Source: Chloroflexota bacterium (GTDB lineage Bacteria; Chloroflexota; Dehalococcoidia; Lucifugimonadales; SAR202-VII-2). From it: DNA of 37,342 bases. The stretch spans positions 1 through 37,342 of the forward strand of contig QEVV01000012.1 of the NCBI GenBank assembly GCA_003228115.1, read 5' to 3'. The translations under genes were made by a program, and so were the position numbers. The notes under the pieces were generated by a model that was given only the letters and a program-made list of their open reading frames with translations, searched no databases and was not told the origin of the DNA. This document shows, piece after piece, positions 1-8,429 of this stretch. Within the stretch, counting starts at the first letter, position 1, and every line of letters begins with the position of its first letter.

Positions 1-20
1 CCGGGGCGCTCTTTTCTTAC
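1..20 (+). terminator. possible right arm of a terminator cut by the window edge
   Basis: The first bases (GGGGCGCTCTTTTCTT) have the same form as the right arm and T-tract of the intact terminator at 1431-1470 (GTGGGCTCTTTTCTT). The left arm would lie outside the window, so pairing cannot be shown. From here to the gene at 200 I see no other gene or clear promoter. Confidence 0.25.
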
Positions 21-199
21 GCATACCCTGGTAACGGCTACATTGGTGTGAGCGGTAGGTTTACAAAGCAGTACGACCCTCTTATCATTGGTGGCTAGGT
101 TCACGTCTGTATTCCGCTAGGCCGCGGCATGCTCTAGGACACCCTGATAGCACAGCCGCGAATACCCAGGGTCGTTGACCCCAGATTGAGGAGGCAACA

Positions 200-1411
200 G
201 TGTTTCGCAAGAGCATAATCCTAAGCTTGATGGTGTTCGTTTTGGCTATCGCGGCGGCCTGTAGCTCAGACCCCACGAATACCGCTCCCGCACCCACGGA
301 CACATCGACGCCGCCGACGGCAACTTCCGTGCCTCCGACGCTTGCCCCCGGCGAGACCCCGCAGCCCACTGCGACGGCTGTCCCGCCCACGCCGACTCGC
401 ACCGCAGTTCCCAGGCCACCCACGCCTACTACAATACCGACGCCCGAAAAGCCCTACTGGGAAGGCAGGACCGTTACCTTCATCTCCAGCTTTAGCCCTG
501 GCGGTGGACACGACTTCACCACCCGCCTGCTGGCGAGGTACATGCCTCAGTACTTGCCGGGTAACCCGCAGGCCATTGTCCAAACCAGGACAGGGGCCGG
601 TGGTATCGTCTCAATGAACTACCTTGTGAACAGTAGCAAGCCTGACGGCATGGCAGTATTGGACGTCACCGGGAACATCATCAACAGCCAGCTCGTCGAT
701 GCACCCGGAGTCCAGTTTGACCTGGCCAAGGTCAAGATCCTCGGACTGGTAAGCGGCGGTCCTTACAGTTGCTCTGTCTGGCACGAGAGCGGCGTTAGCA
801 CCATGCAAGAGATCATTGACTCACCGACACCGATCTTCTTTGGCTCCAGCCCTCCCACTGGCTGGGCTATCAACATTCTCAAGGACTATATGGGCGGAAA
901 CATCACATCGGTGGACGGTTACTCCGGCAGCACCGCCCAAGCGGCAGTTGCCCTTGAGCAGGGTGAAATCGACGGGTGGTGCACACTCTGGCAGGGCTGG
1001 ACTGGCGCACGGCCGGACTGGGTCGCCGAAGGCAAGATCATCCCCGTTATCCAGACCACGGATAACGCTGCAGGCGACGCGCTCCTTGCTGATCTCAATG
1101 TGCCCACATTGCTCGACTTCAGAGACACGATGACTGAGGTTCAGTTCAACACCGCCGTTGCAGCAAACGCTGGCAATGACATCCAGCTGCACTTCTCCAT
1201 TCACCCGGACACGCCTCCAGAAATCGTGGCCCAGTTGCGAGAGGCCTTCTGGAAGTCAGTCACCAACCCTGAATTCGTTGCCGACTCGTTGAGGACCAAC
1301 CGCCCGGTCCATCCTCTTCCGGGAGACCAGGTCCAAGCAAAGATGATCCAGATTCTCGAAAACGCTACCCCTGAGGTAATCGCAGGACTGAAGGACTTGC
1401 TAGGCGGCTAG
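200..1411 (+). CDS. TctC-like tripartite tricarboxylate transporter substrate-binding lipoprotein
   Basis: This 403-residue protein is probably the extracytoplasmic binding component of a tripartite tricarboxylate-type transporter, capturing carboxylates for uptake. Seen: a GTG start behind GAGGAGG, a hydrophobic signal segment ending in a lipobox-like AIAAAC with Cys21, then a long Pro/Thr-rich tether (about residues 25-85). The folded domain follows, with the family-like start KPYWEGRTVTFISSFSPGGG and the TRTGAGG region. The tether suggests a membrane-anchored protein reaching out from the envelope. No TctA or TctB membrane partner lies next to it, so it may serve a transporter encoded elsewhere. 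A rho-independent terminator directly follows, so it is probably transcribed alone. The ligand cannot be told from the sequence. Confidence 0.85.
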   Translation: MFRKSIILSLMVFVLAIAAACSSDPTNTAPAPTDTSTPPTATSVPPTLAPGETPQPTATAVPPTPTRTAVPRPPTPTTIPTPEKPYWEGRTVTFISSFSPGGGHDFTTRLLARYMPQYLPGNPQAIVQTRTGAGGIVSMNYLVNSSKPDGMAVLDVTGNIINSQLVDAPGVQFDLAKVKILGLVSGGPYSCSVWHESGVSTMQEIIDSPTPIFFGSSPPTGWAINILKDYMGGNITSVDGYSGSTAQAAVALEQGEIDGWCTLWQGWTGARPDWVAEGKIIPVIQTTDNAAGDALLADLNVPTLLDFRDTMTEVQFNTAVAANAGNDIQLHFSIHPDTPPEIVAQLREAFWKSVTNPEFVADSLRTNRPVHPLPGDQVQAKMIQILENATPEVIAGLKDLLGG

Positions 1412-1430
1412 CCGTCAAATGCCTTCGAGA

Positions 1431-1470
1431 GAAAAGAGCCCACTGGCTAACGCCGGTGGGCTCTTTTCTT
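1431..1470 (+). terminator. rho-independent terminator after the TctC-like gene
   Basis: The arm AAAAGAGCCCACTGGC pairs with GCCGGTGGGCTCTTTT around a TAACG loop, with one G-U pair, and is followed by TCTTATTT. It starts 20 bp after the TAG stop. The A-rich left and T-rich right arms would also let it work on the other strand. Confidence 0.9.
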
Positions 1471-1620
1471 ATTTGATACGAGTTTGATACGAGCATCGGC
1501 CCCCTCCCTCCCCTTCAGCCCCAGCGTTGTCTTCTGACCACCCTGAGCCTAGAATAGTCTCGCCTTGATGGCTTGGGAGGTAGTGTCCTGGCAACAGGAG
1601 GATCGGAAGACCACCGCGAA

Positions 1621-2928
1621 ATGCTGGACGGTCCAACGAGCCAGACCTCCAATCCATCCTTACATACTCCGCCTTCGACCCCCGTTGCATCATCAGGCTT
1701 CAAACGCCTGATCTCCGCCTTGGAAGTCCCAGCTTTCCGCTTGCTTTGGATAGGCTCTCTCTTCTCCATCGCCGCAATGCAGATGAACATGATCGCGCGG
1801 CCTTGGCTGGCCTTCGATGTCTCTGGGTCGGGAGCGGCGGTTGGCCTGGTTGCCCTTTCGCAGGGGCTGCCCATGCTCATCATTTCCCCGCTGGGCGGCG
1901 TTGCTGCCGACCGCCTGGACAAGCGCTTCCTCATTGTCACGTCCCAATTGATGCTTGGCGTTCTTTCCCTTATTACGGTCCTACTGGTGCTTTTTGACGT
2001 CACAGAGGTGTGGCACCTGGTGGCGATCGGCATAGTCCACGGAATCACCGTTCCCTTCAACATGCCGGCACGCCAGGCCGCGATCCCCGAGTTGGTAGGC
2101 CGCGAGCGAATGCCCAACGCCATCGCACTGCATTCGACCGGCCGGAACATGAACCGTGTCGCCGCGCCTGCCCTCGCAGGTCTATTGCTCACCTGGGACC
2201 CCTTCATCGCCTTCGCTGCCATCACAGTCTTCCACGTGGCGGCTGGAGTGACCATCACCGGCCTGCCGTCCGGAATGAAGGCAGCCTCGAAGAGCCTCGG
2301 GGCTTCCGCAGAATTGCTAACGGGGTTCCGCTATATAAAGAGCAATCCTGCCCTGATGACGCTCTTGCTTATGGCTTTGCTCCCCATCCTGTTCGGCATG
2401 CCCTTCCAATACTTTCTGCCGGTTTTCCAGGCAGAGGTACTCTTCGTCGACCCCTCGCGCCTTGGACTTTTGTATACGGCCCTTGGCATCGGGGCGCTGA
2501 CTGGATCATTCATCCTGGCATATATCGCAGACACGCCCCACAAGGGGCTCCTCCAGTTGTTGTCTGGCATCGCCTTTGGCGTAACGTTGGTCTTCTTCGC
2601 GCTATCGAACTCTTACTGGCTGTCTTTCCTGATGCTGCTGGCCGTGGGCATGTCCAGCCAGGCATACCTCACGCTGAATCAAACCTTGCTCATGATGAGC
2701 ACCGATCGGGCGCTTTACGGAAGGGTGATGAGCGTATACATGATGACCCGCTCCGCTATGCCGATCTCCACGCTGCCTATGGGGTTCCTTGTGGACTGGT
2801 GGGGCCCTCAGGGAACGATTGCCGGCGCTGGAGTTATCCTGGCGGTCTCTCTGGCAATCGTCGGTGTGCTTCGCCCCGCTCAATGGCGCGCAACCAAGAA
2901 GGAAGAAGTTCCTATCGGGACTGGTTAG
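1621..2928 (+). CDS. MFS transporter (EntS/MFS_3-like exporter)
   Basis: This is a polytopic membrane protein of about 435 residues that probably exports a small molecule by proton antiport. Hydrophobic segments consistent with about twelve helices run from residue 45 to the end, after a hydrophilic Ser/Thr/Pro-rich N-terminus. The cytoplasmic loop GGVAADRLDKR between helices 2 and 3 matches the MFS signature (G-x3-D-R-x-G-R-R type), and the line VPAFRLLWIGSLFS is typical of the MFS_3 group. I chose the ATG at 1621; AGGAGG lies about 20 bases upstream, and a TTG at 1573 would add 16 unlikely residues. The gene ends by a 4-base overlap with the convergent HAD gene (TTAG shared). The substrate is unknown. 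Confidence 0.85.
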   Translation: MLDGPTSQTSNPSLHTPPSTPVASSGFKRLISALEVPAFRLLWIGSLFSIAAMQMNMIARPWLAFDVSGSGAAVGLVALSQGLPMLIISPLGGVAADRLDKRFLIVTSQLMLGVLSLITVLLVLFDVTEVWHLVAIGIVHGITVPFNMPARQAAIPELVGRERMPNAIALHSTGRNMNRVAAPALAGLLLTWDPFIAFAAITVFHVAAGVTITGLPSGMKAASKSLGASAELLTGFRYIKSNPALMTLLLMALLPILFGMPFQYFLPVFQAEVLFVDPSRLGLLYTALGIGALTGSFILAYIADTPHKGLLQLLSGIAFGVTLVFFALSNSYWLSFLMLLAVGMSSQAYLTLNQTLLMMSTDRALYGRVMSVYMMTRSAMPISTLPMGFLVDWWGPQGTIAGAGVILAVSLAIVGVLRPAQWRATKKEEVPIGTG

Positions 2929-3635
2929 AAATCCGTCATAGCAGCGAGGACCCCGTGGACCTCTGGCAGAGTGCGGATACGAGGACAGTCGACTTTGGGG
3001 CTCCGGTCGTTTCGGTCTATGAGGACGGGATTCATCCCTACGGCCCGCGATCCCTCCACATCCGAGGAAACTTGGTCTCCCACGTAGAGGACCTCCTGCG
3101 GTTCGACACCGGCACGTTCTAACGCCGCCAAGAATATCGGCGCATGAGGCTTCTCGGCGCCAACGTCGCCGGAGGTAACGGCCACGTCGACCCTACCTTC
3201 CAGGCCCATGGTGCGTAGCAGACTGGCACTGTCCCGGTTCATGTTGGAGATGATGCCGGTGAGCAAACCCTGGCTGCGCAAATCTGCCAGGGTAGGGATT
3301 ACGTCGCTGTAAAGGACCATTTCGTAGGGGAGCTGCCGGACTCGACGCCATATGTCCCTCGCCACTTCTAGCGAGACGTCCAGCCCTCCGCCCTGAAGGA
3401 TGATCTGCTCATAGCCAGCGAAGAAAGTTTCTCGCTCTTCATCTGTCATGGTGCGCAGGGGGTACCTACCGTTCTGTTCGGCCATGAAAGCATCGGCCAG
3501 GGCATAGCCCTTGGTAATACCATTCGGGTCCGCAGCAAGGCCAAACTCCCGGCAGGCGGCCACCTGGACCTCTTCAACGGATGGATCGAAGGTGGCTAGA
3601 GTCCCGTATAGATCGAAAAAGACGGCCCGGATCAT
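2925..3635 (-). CDS. HAD superfamily hydrolase (subfamily IA-like)
   Basis: This 236-residue cytosolic hydrolase probably acts on a phosphate ester or halo-acid. Motif I is FFDLYGTL with nucleophile Asp8. The usual second Asp at +2 is Tyr, as in 2-haloacid dehalogenases rather than DxD phosphatases. Motif II Ser is in IISNMN, motif III Lys in GAEKPHAP, and motif IV is GDQVSSD. The alpha-helical cap lies between motifs I and II. The start at 3635 is set by AAGGAG eight bases upstream; an in-frame ATG at 3659 has no such site. The gene converges on the MFS gene and overlaps its stop codon. Substrate class is uncertain because of the motif I change. Confidence 0.85.
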   Translation of the reverse strand: MIRAVFFDLYGTLATFDPSVEEVQVAACREFGLAADPNGITKGYALADAFMAEQNGRYPLRTMTDEERETFFAGYEQIILQGGGLDVSLEVARDIWRRVRQLPYEMVLYSDVIPTLADLRSQGLLTGIISNMNRDSASLLRTMGLEGRVDVAVTSGDVGAEKPHAPIFLAALERAGVEPQEVLYVGDQVSSDVEGSRAVGMNPVLIDRNDRSPKVDCPRIRTLPEVHGVLAAMTDF

Positions 3636-3701
3636 CGTGGTTGCTCCTTGCGAGGCCATGATAGCATTCCGCTAACTCTCCCCTTGGGAGCATTATTGAG
3701 C

Positions 3702-4397
3702 GTGCATGCGTCTCTGCAACGCCTGAGTTCGCTGACACTGGACCTGTTGTTCCCGCCTCGCTGCTTCGGCTGCGACAAGGAGAATACATTCCTCTGCGAG
3801 CATTGCTACGCCGAGTTACCTCGACTGGAGCCACCCTACTGCCGCTTATGCTCACAGCCCCTGGAGGGCGAGATGTGCGGCAGATGCCGAGTCCGTCCCC
3901 CGGCCATTGATGGCATTAGAGCGCCCTTTTTGATGCGTGATTCCATCCGCCGGGCGGTTCTGAGGCTGAAATACAACAACCTCAGAGCCTTAGCGCCAAC
4001 TCTCGGGGCCCTCTTGGCGGACTTCGTCAAGGAAATGAACATCCAAGCCGACGTTGTGGTGCCGGTTCCCTTGCATCGCAAGCGTCTAGCCGAGCGCGGA
4101 TACAACCAAGCCGGTTTGCTGGCTAAGGAATTAGCCAAGGTGACCAGCCTGCGGACGCTGAACGCCCTGGAGCGCGTTCGTTCCTCGCCGCCACAGGCTC
4201 GGGCACTTACATCTGATCAGCGCAGGGTCAACGTTCACAACGCCTTCGTCCTGGGAGGAGAGTCCGTAAGAGGACTCCGGGTACTGCTGCTCGACGACGT
4301 CTGCACCACCGGAGCAACCTTGGGAGCGGCCGCTCAGGTGCTCACAGAGGCTGGAGCAGCCAGCGTATGGGGTCTGACCCTAGCAAGGGAGCCCTAG
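3702..4397 (+). CDS. ComF-family phosphoribosyltransferase-like protein
   Basis: The 231-residue protein has the ComF layout. N-terminal Cys pairs in a double zinc ribbon (CFGCDKENTFLCEHC, then CRLCSQPLEGEMCGRC) are followed by a type I phosphoribosyltransferase fold ending in the PRPP loop VLLLDDVCTTGATLGA near residue 195. ComF proteins act in uptake or processing of transforming DNA in competent bacteria, but many carriers are not known to be competent, so this role is not assured here. The start is ambiguous: GTG 3702 or TTG 3696, both just after GGGAG. A longer frame to TTG 3648 would overlap the divergent HAD gene. No other competence gene is in the window. Confidence 0.85.
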   Translation: MHASLQRLSSLTLDLLFPPRCFGCDKENTFLCEHCYAELPRLEPPYCRLCSQPLEGEMCGRCRVRPPAIDGIRAPFLMRDSIRRAVLRLKYNNLRALAPTLGALLADFVKEMNIQADVVVPVPLHRKRLAERGYNQAGLLAKELAKVTSLRTLNALERVRSSPPQARALTSDQRRVNVHNAFVLGGESVRGLRVLLLDDVCTTGATLGAAAQVLTEAGAASVWGLTLAREP

Positions 4398-4627
4398 GCT
4401 CTCTTGCGTTTTCGTCGTTGCGAGGGCCGGTACTCCGGGACGTGGCAAACTGATGGCGCGGGGGGAAGTACCGCAAAGGGTGCCGAGGCCGGAGAGGGAA
4501 TCCCAGTACTGGTCCTTCTAGCGTCACCACGACAGACATCACCCGCGCACTAGCGCCCAGCATGCCGTTGTGTACTGTTACCCCCTATGCTACGATTTCC
4601 AGCATCATTGGGGGGCACACTCGTCTC

Positions 4628-5443
4628 ATGTCGCCGTCTCGCATAGCAGACACTTTCGCTCGCCTGCGAGAACGCGGCGAGACAGGCCTTATTGTGTACC
4701 TCACAGTCGGCTTTCCCGACCTTGATGCCACACTGGAACTGGTTCCCGCCCTCGCCGAGGGCGGCGCGGACATCATCGAACTAGGTGTCCCTTTCAGCGA
4801 TCCCCTTGCCGACGGCGTCACCATTCAAAAGGCTTCGTTCCATGCCTTGAACCAAGGGGTCACGCTAACCACCTGCATCGAAACCGTAGCAAAGCTGCGA
4901 AGCGCTGGATTGGAAACTCCGCTCATTCTCATGGGGTACTACAACCCCTACTGGGTATACGGGATAGACCGTTTCGCCAAGGACGCAGCTTCGGCCGGAG
5001 TGGACGGAGTCATCGCCGCCGACGTGCCTACAGAAGAGTCGGGGCCGCTGGCTGCCGAATGCGCCAACAACGGACTAGCCTTGATACCGCTTCTGGCGCC
5101 AACGAGCCCTGACCAGCGCATTGCTGCAGCCTGCAGTCAGGCGACGGGCTTTGTCTATTGCGTCAGCCTGACTGGTGTAACCGGGGCCAGGCAACAGGTT
5201 TCCTCTGGAGCTGAATCTCTGGTGGCGAGGGTCCGCTCACATACATCGCTGCCGGTTGCTGTGGGCTTCGGCATTTCAAGCCGAGAGCACGCGGCTAAAG
5301 TTGGAACCTATGCTGACGGAGCGGTAGTGGGCAGCGCACTGCTCAACACCATTGAGAGCGCCCCTCGAAACCGAGTTGCCGATGAGGCTCGGGCCTTCGC
5401 CAGGGAGCTGTCGGGACGAAATCCCGTAGAGGCTACGAAATGA
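4628..5443 (+). CDS. trpA: tryptophan synthase alpha subunit
   Basis: TrpA splits indole-3-glycerol phosphate into glyceraldehyde 3-phosphate and indole, which passes to TrpB to form tryptophan. The 271-residue protein is the normal length for this TIM barrel. Both catalytic acids are visible in IIELGVPFSDPLADGVTIQ: the Glu of ELG and the Asp of PLAD. The loops LMGYYNPYWVYG, GVIAADVPTEES, VSLTGVTGAR and VGFGISS match the family, including the phosphate-binding end. The ATG at 4628 follows a GGGGGG tract; an upstream in-frame ATG (4562) would add a non-conserved tail. The stop codon overlaps the aroH start (ATGA), so the two are coupled. No trpB lies in the window, so the trp genes are split. 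Confidence 0.95.
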   Translation: MSPSRIADTFARLRERGETGLIVYLTVGFPDLDATLELVPALAEGGADIIELGVPFSDPLADGVTIQKASFHALNQGVTLTTCIETVAKLRSAGLETPLILMGYYNPYWVYGIDRFAKDAASAGVDGVIAADVPTEESGPLAAECANNGLALIPLLAPTSPDQRIAAACSQATGFVYCVSLTGVTGARQQVSSGAESLVARVRSHTSLPVAVGFGISSREHAAKVGTYADGAVVGSALLNTIESAPRNRVADEARAFARELSGRNPVEATK

Positions 5444-5823
5444 CTCTTAAATGCAGAGGAGTCCGCGGCGCCACAACAGCTGACTCGAACACCAAGGAAG
5501 CTGTCGTCGAGGCGACCCAGGAACTCATTACAGCCATCGTTGAAGCCAACGACATCGAAACGGACGACGTTGCTGCCGTGTGGTTCACTACAACCGCCGA
5601 CTTGACCGCCGAGTTTCCGGCGGTCGCTGCCCGGCTGATGGGTTGGGAGTACGTAGCGCTCCTGTGCGGCCACGAGATGAACGTGCCGGACGCTGCGAAG
5701 CTCGTCATCCGCATATTGATGCTCGTGAATACAGAGAAAGGTCCAAAGGAACTATCCCACGTCTACCTAAAGAGTGCCCAGCTTCTACGAGCGCGTGGGG
5801 TGGAGGACGGGGTTGAAGAGTAG
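5440..5823 (+). CDS. aroH: monofunctional chorismate mutase, AroH class
   Basis: This enzyme rearranges chorismate to prephenate, committing flux to phenylalanine and tyrosine. The 127-residue protein follows the Bacillus subtilis AroH pattern: RGVRGATTADSNT at the N-terminus with the active-site Arg, TADLTAEFPAVAARLMGWEYV in the middle, then the active-site Glu in CGHEMNVP, the Arg in LVIRILML and the Tyr in HVYL. The fold is a trimer with active sites at subunit interfaces. Translation starts inside the trpA stop codon (ATGA). With the DAHP synthase 70 bp downstream it makes a small aromatic amino acid operon. Confidence 0.95.
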   Translation: MTLKCRGVRGATTADSNTKEAVVEATQELITAIVEANDIETDDVAAVWFTTTADLTAEFPAVAARLMGWEYVALLCGHEMNVPDAAKLVIRILMLVNTEKGPKELSHVYLKSAQLLRARGVEDGVEE

Positions 5824-5893
5824 CCAGCGATGGAAATATGAGACGGAACGTCCAGTTGCATAATCGTGAGGAGCATTGGGGGAGGTTGACAGT

Positions 5894-6916
5894 ATGTTCG
5901 TAGCAATGGAGCGCGGCAGCACGCCAGCGCAAGTAGCAGCCGTCCAACAACACATCACGGAACGGGGACTGGAAGCCCACGTCAATATTGGCGTGGAGCG
6001 CACGGTCATTGGCGTCTTAGGCCAGACATATCCGGGCTTGAGAGACGAGCTGGAGATGCTGCCTGGCGTCACAGAGGTGGTACCGATCTCGCGCCCTTAC
6101 AAGCTAGCCAGCCGCGAGTTCCATCCGACCGACACCATCGTAGACGTTAACGGCGTAAAGATCGGCGGCGATCACCTGGTCGTGATGGCGGGGCCCTGCT
6201 CCGTAGAGTCGGAAGACCAGATGGTTACGACGGCGAGGGCTGTTAAGGCGTCAGGCGCAAACATCCTACGAGGGGGCGCCTTCAAGCCCCGCACATCCCC
6301 ATACAGCTTCCGAGGACACGGTGAAGACGGCCTCAAGATGCTCGCCACTGCTCGCGAGGAAACCGGCCTACCCATCATCACCGAGGTGCTCGACACAAGG
6401 GATGTTGAACTCGTGGCGCGGTACAGTGACGTGCTTCAACTAGGGGCACGGAATATGCAGAACTTCATTCTGCTCGAAGAGGCGGGCCGAACGGGAAAGC
6501 CAGTCCTTCTCAAGAGGGGTTTCTCTGCCACATACGAAGATTTGCTTCTGGCCGCTGAATACGTACTGAACACCGGCAACTCGCAGCTCATGCTATGCGA
6601 ACGAGGTATCCGCACCTTTGAGACCTACACCCGTAACACACTGGACCTGGCCGCCATACCAGCCATCAAGAAGTTGAGTCACCTGCCCATCATCATTGAC
6701 CCCAGCCACGGCACGGGTAAGTGGGACATGGTGAGCCCGCTGGCAGTGGCAGCGGTAGCTTGCGGAGCGCACGGTCTCATCATTGAGGTTCATCCCAACC
6801 CCGACAAGGCATGGTCTGACGGCGCTCAGTCCTTGACGCCGGAGAATTTCCAAAAGCTCATGGATGACGTGGTCAAGGTGTCCCAGGCATTGGGGCGGAC
6901 GCCCGTCGGCGCTTAA
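5894..6916 (+). CDS. aroF: 3-deoxy-7-phosphoheptulonate synthase (type I-beta)
   Basis: DAHP synthase joins phosphoenolpyruvate and erythrose 4-phosphate in the first step of the shikimate pathway. The 340-residue protein begins with a small regulatory-like domain (about residues 1-70), as in the Thermotoga/Bacillus group. The barrel follows, with [41 protein letters not shown], the Lys in VLLKRG and metal ligands in [10 protein letters not shown] and IIEVHPNPD. The N-terminal domain suggests feedback control by an aromatic amino acid. The ATG at 5894 is eight bases after GGAGG. The 3' end overlaps the convergent VanZ-like gene by 44 bases. It probably shares a transcript with trpA-aroH. Confidence 0.95.
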   Translation: MFVAMERGSTPAQVAAVQQHITERGLEAHVNIGVERTVIGVLGQTYPGLRDELEMLPGVTEVVPISRPYKLASREFHPTDTIVDVNGVKIGGDHLVVMAGPCSVESEDQMVTTARAVKASGANILRGGAFKPRTSPYSFRGHGEDGLKMLATAREETGLPIITEVLDTRDVELVARYSDVLQLGARNMQNFILLEEAGRTGKPVLLKRGFSATYEDLLLAAEYVLNTGNSQLMLCERGIRTFETYTRNTLDLAAIPAIKKLSHLPIIIDPSHGTGKWDMVSPLAVAAVACGAHGLIIEVHPNPDKAWSDGAQSLTPENFQKLMDDVVKVSQALGRTPVGA

Positions 6917-7286
6917 TCAGGCGATTGAGCCAGAGATAGATCAGGACGGCCACGACGGCGCCAGCAAGGTCCGCGAGGCCGTCCTGCGCGTCAGGAACTC
7001 TGTTCGGCACCAAGGCCTGGGTCCATTCATCAACAGCGGCCAGCGCCGCACACAATCCGACCACTACCGGCCACCACCTGCCCCGGAAGAACAAGCTCAG
7101 GGCCGCAGATAGCAGTAGGCCCAGCACCAAGTACTCCCCGAAATGGACCCACAAGTCCGGCCTCCAATTGGCGAAACGAGCGAGTTCTTCGCTGCCGGGA
7201 GGCGTTGGCGTATGGGAGCCATACATCATGGCGCCCAACCAGGGCACAAAGGCCATAGCTCTCAACATGGCGGGGAACTTAGTCAT
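6873..7286 (-). CDS. VanZ-like family membrane protein
   Basis: This 137-residue membrane protein has about four hydrophobic segments. It carries the family landmarks: DLWVHFGEYLVLGLL in the second helix region, DEWTQALVPNRVPDAQDGLADLAG near the third, and a basic C-terminal tail RLIKRRR. VanZ-like domains are widespread and mostly of unknown function; only the original VanZ is tied to teicoplanin resistance, and nothing here suggests a glycopeptide cluster. The start at 7286 has only a weak upstream AGG; ATG 7268 is possible. The last 44 bases lie antisense to the end of aroF. Confidence 0.8.
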   Translation of the reverse strand: MTKFPAMLRAMAFVPWLGAMMYGSHTPTPPGSEELARFANWRPDLWVHFGEYLVLGLLLSAALSLFFRGRWWPVVVGLCAALAAVDEWTQALVPNRVPDAQDGLADLAGAVVAVLIYLWLNRLIKRRRASAPMPGTP

Positions 7287-7337
7287 ATAGCCTGTGTGGA
7301 TTCGCTTGGTAGGCTATGAGTGATTCTGAGGGCCCTT

Positions 7338-7363
7338 CGTCGTTCCAGCGAAGGCCGGAATCG
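7338..7363. repeat. REP-like element between convergent genes
   Basis: The sequence CGTCGTTCCAGCGAAGGCCGGAATCG resembles the widespread TCATTCCxGCGAAxGCxGGAAT intergenic repeat. The arms TTCCAGC and GCCGGAA pair around a short GAAG loop with one mismatch. Only one copy is seen in this window. It lies between the start of the VanZ-like gene and the end of the epimerase gene. Confidence 0.4.
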
Positions 7364-7373
7364 ATACTCGCTG

Positions 7374-8318
7374 CTATTGCGGATTGCCCTGTTCTAACCA
7401 GTCAATGTATTCAGCGACGCCGGTCTCCCACGAGTAGCGGGGCTCGTAGCCCAGCTCAGACCCGGCGCGGGAAATGTCCGCGTAGGCGTCCTGCCTGAAA
7501 CTCGGGCTTTTTCCGGGCTGCAGTTCGACATCGAAGGAAGGCTTGATCTTCTTTACCGCCGCCACAAACTCGGCGTTGGAGGTGGCTCGGCCTGACCCGA
7601 TGTTGTAGGTGTGATGCTCCAGCTTCTCCGCCTGTTGGACCAGCACAACGCCCCTGGCAATATCCTTCACATAGGCTAGATCCGCAGCATCATCTGCGAA
7701 CGGAACACCTCCGATCGCTGGGGAGAGGTCCGTCTCAATGCCCCGGGCCGCAGCATGGCACAGCCGACTGGGAAGGTTCCGCATAGACGCGTACAAAGGC
7801 CCGTATACACCCGGCAACCGCATGTTCACGACTTCTATCCCGGACAACCTCGCATAATTGAGAGCCAATATCTCCCAAGCCTTCTTATAGGCAAAGGGTG
7901 GGATGGGTGTATCGATCGTTGCAAGATCATCCTCGCGAAAGGGGCCACTGGCGACGATACTCACAATGCTAGAGAGGCTAAGACGGCGCACGCCAGCGTC
8001 TCTTGCCGCATCGAGCAAGACAGCTAGTTTGTCCAAATTGGCCCTAAGGTCATCACCTGCGTCTTTATTGGCTTGTCCGTGAATGGCCATGTGGACGATG
8101 TCTTCGACTCGGTGCTTCCTGGCTATCGCTAGCAGTGCGCCTGGCTCGCTCATGTCCACCTGCTCAAAGGTAAGCCGGTGCCCGACGTGAGGCTCAAGGA
8201 AGCTCGGGACTCGCCATGTTTGGTGGTAGGTGGCAACGACATCAGCGCCAGCGTCGAGGAACGCCTCGATGGTATTGAGCCCAATGAAACCCATGCCGCC
8301 TGTAATAAGAACTGTCAC
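7374..8318 (-). CDS. NAD-dependent epimerase/dehydratase family protein (extended SDR)
   Basis: This 314-residue protein has the nucleotide-binding loop TGGMGFIGLNT at the N-terminus, the DMSEPGAL segment that normally contacts adenine, and the late NIGSG motif of sugar-nucleotide epimerases. The active-site helix reads IPPFAYKKAWEIL. Aligned with the homologue at 23106-24056 (SFYATTKQAVESL), the catalytic Lys is present but the Tyr four residues before it is replaced by Pro, or by Phe if a one-residue shift is allowed. It may therefore use another Tyr or have lost redox chemistry. The start is GTG at 8318, behind GAGGTG. It is divergent from the alpha/beta hydrolase at 8430. Confidence 0.85.
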   Translation of the reverse strand: MTVLITGGMGFIGLNTIEAFLDAGADVVATYHQTWRVPSFLEPHVGHRLTFEQVDMSEPGALLAIARKHRVEDIVHMAIHGQANKDAGDDLRANLDKLAVLLDAARDAGVRRLSLSSIVSIVASGPFREDDLATIDTPIPPFAYKKAWEILALNYARLSGIEVVNMRLPGVYGPLYASMRNLPSRLCHAAARGIETDLSPAIGGVPFADDAADLAYVKDIARGVVLVQQAEKLEHHTYNIGSGRATSNAEFVAAVKKIKPSFDVELQPGKSPSFRQDAYADISRAGSELGYEPRYSWETGVAEYIDWLEQGNPQ

Positions 8319-8429
8319 GTTTCACCTCACCTAGCAGCGCTCAAAGTATTGCCTGTCCCAATCTATCCATCATCGCCGGAATAGACCTCAGACGGGGCAG
8401 AGGCGATGATACAATAGCCCAACCTATTC

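Noticed and set aside
1515..2258. A 247-codon minus-strand frame opposite the MFS gene
   Set aside because: Antisense to a recognisable transporter, with Ser/Arg/Thr-rich composition typical of a shadow frame.
2010..3122. A 370-codon frame on the plus strand inside the MFS gene
   Set aside because: It overlaps the MFS gene in another frame and encodes an Arg/Pro/His-rich sequence typical of a shadow frame in GC-rich DNA; it runs into the convergent HAD gene.
4398..4627. Trp leader or T-box upstream of trpA
   Set aside because: No T-box sequence, Trp-rich leader peptide or terminator/antiterminator pair was visible in this 230-bp gap.
6873..7286. Glycopeptide resistance from the VanZ-like gene
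   Set aside because: Only the generic VanZ domain is present; no van ligase or regulator is nearby.
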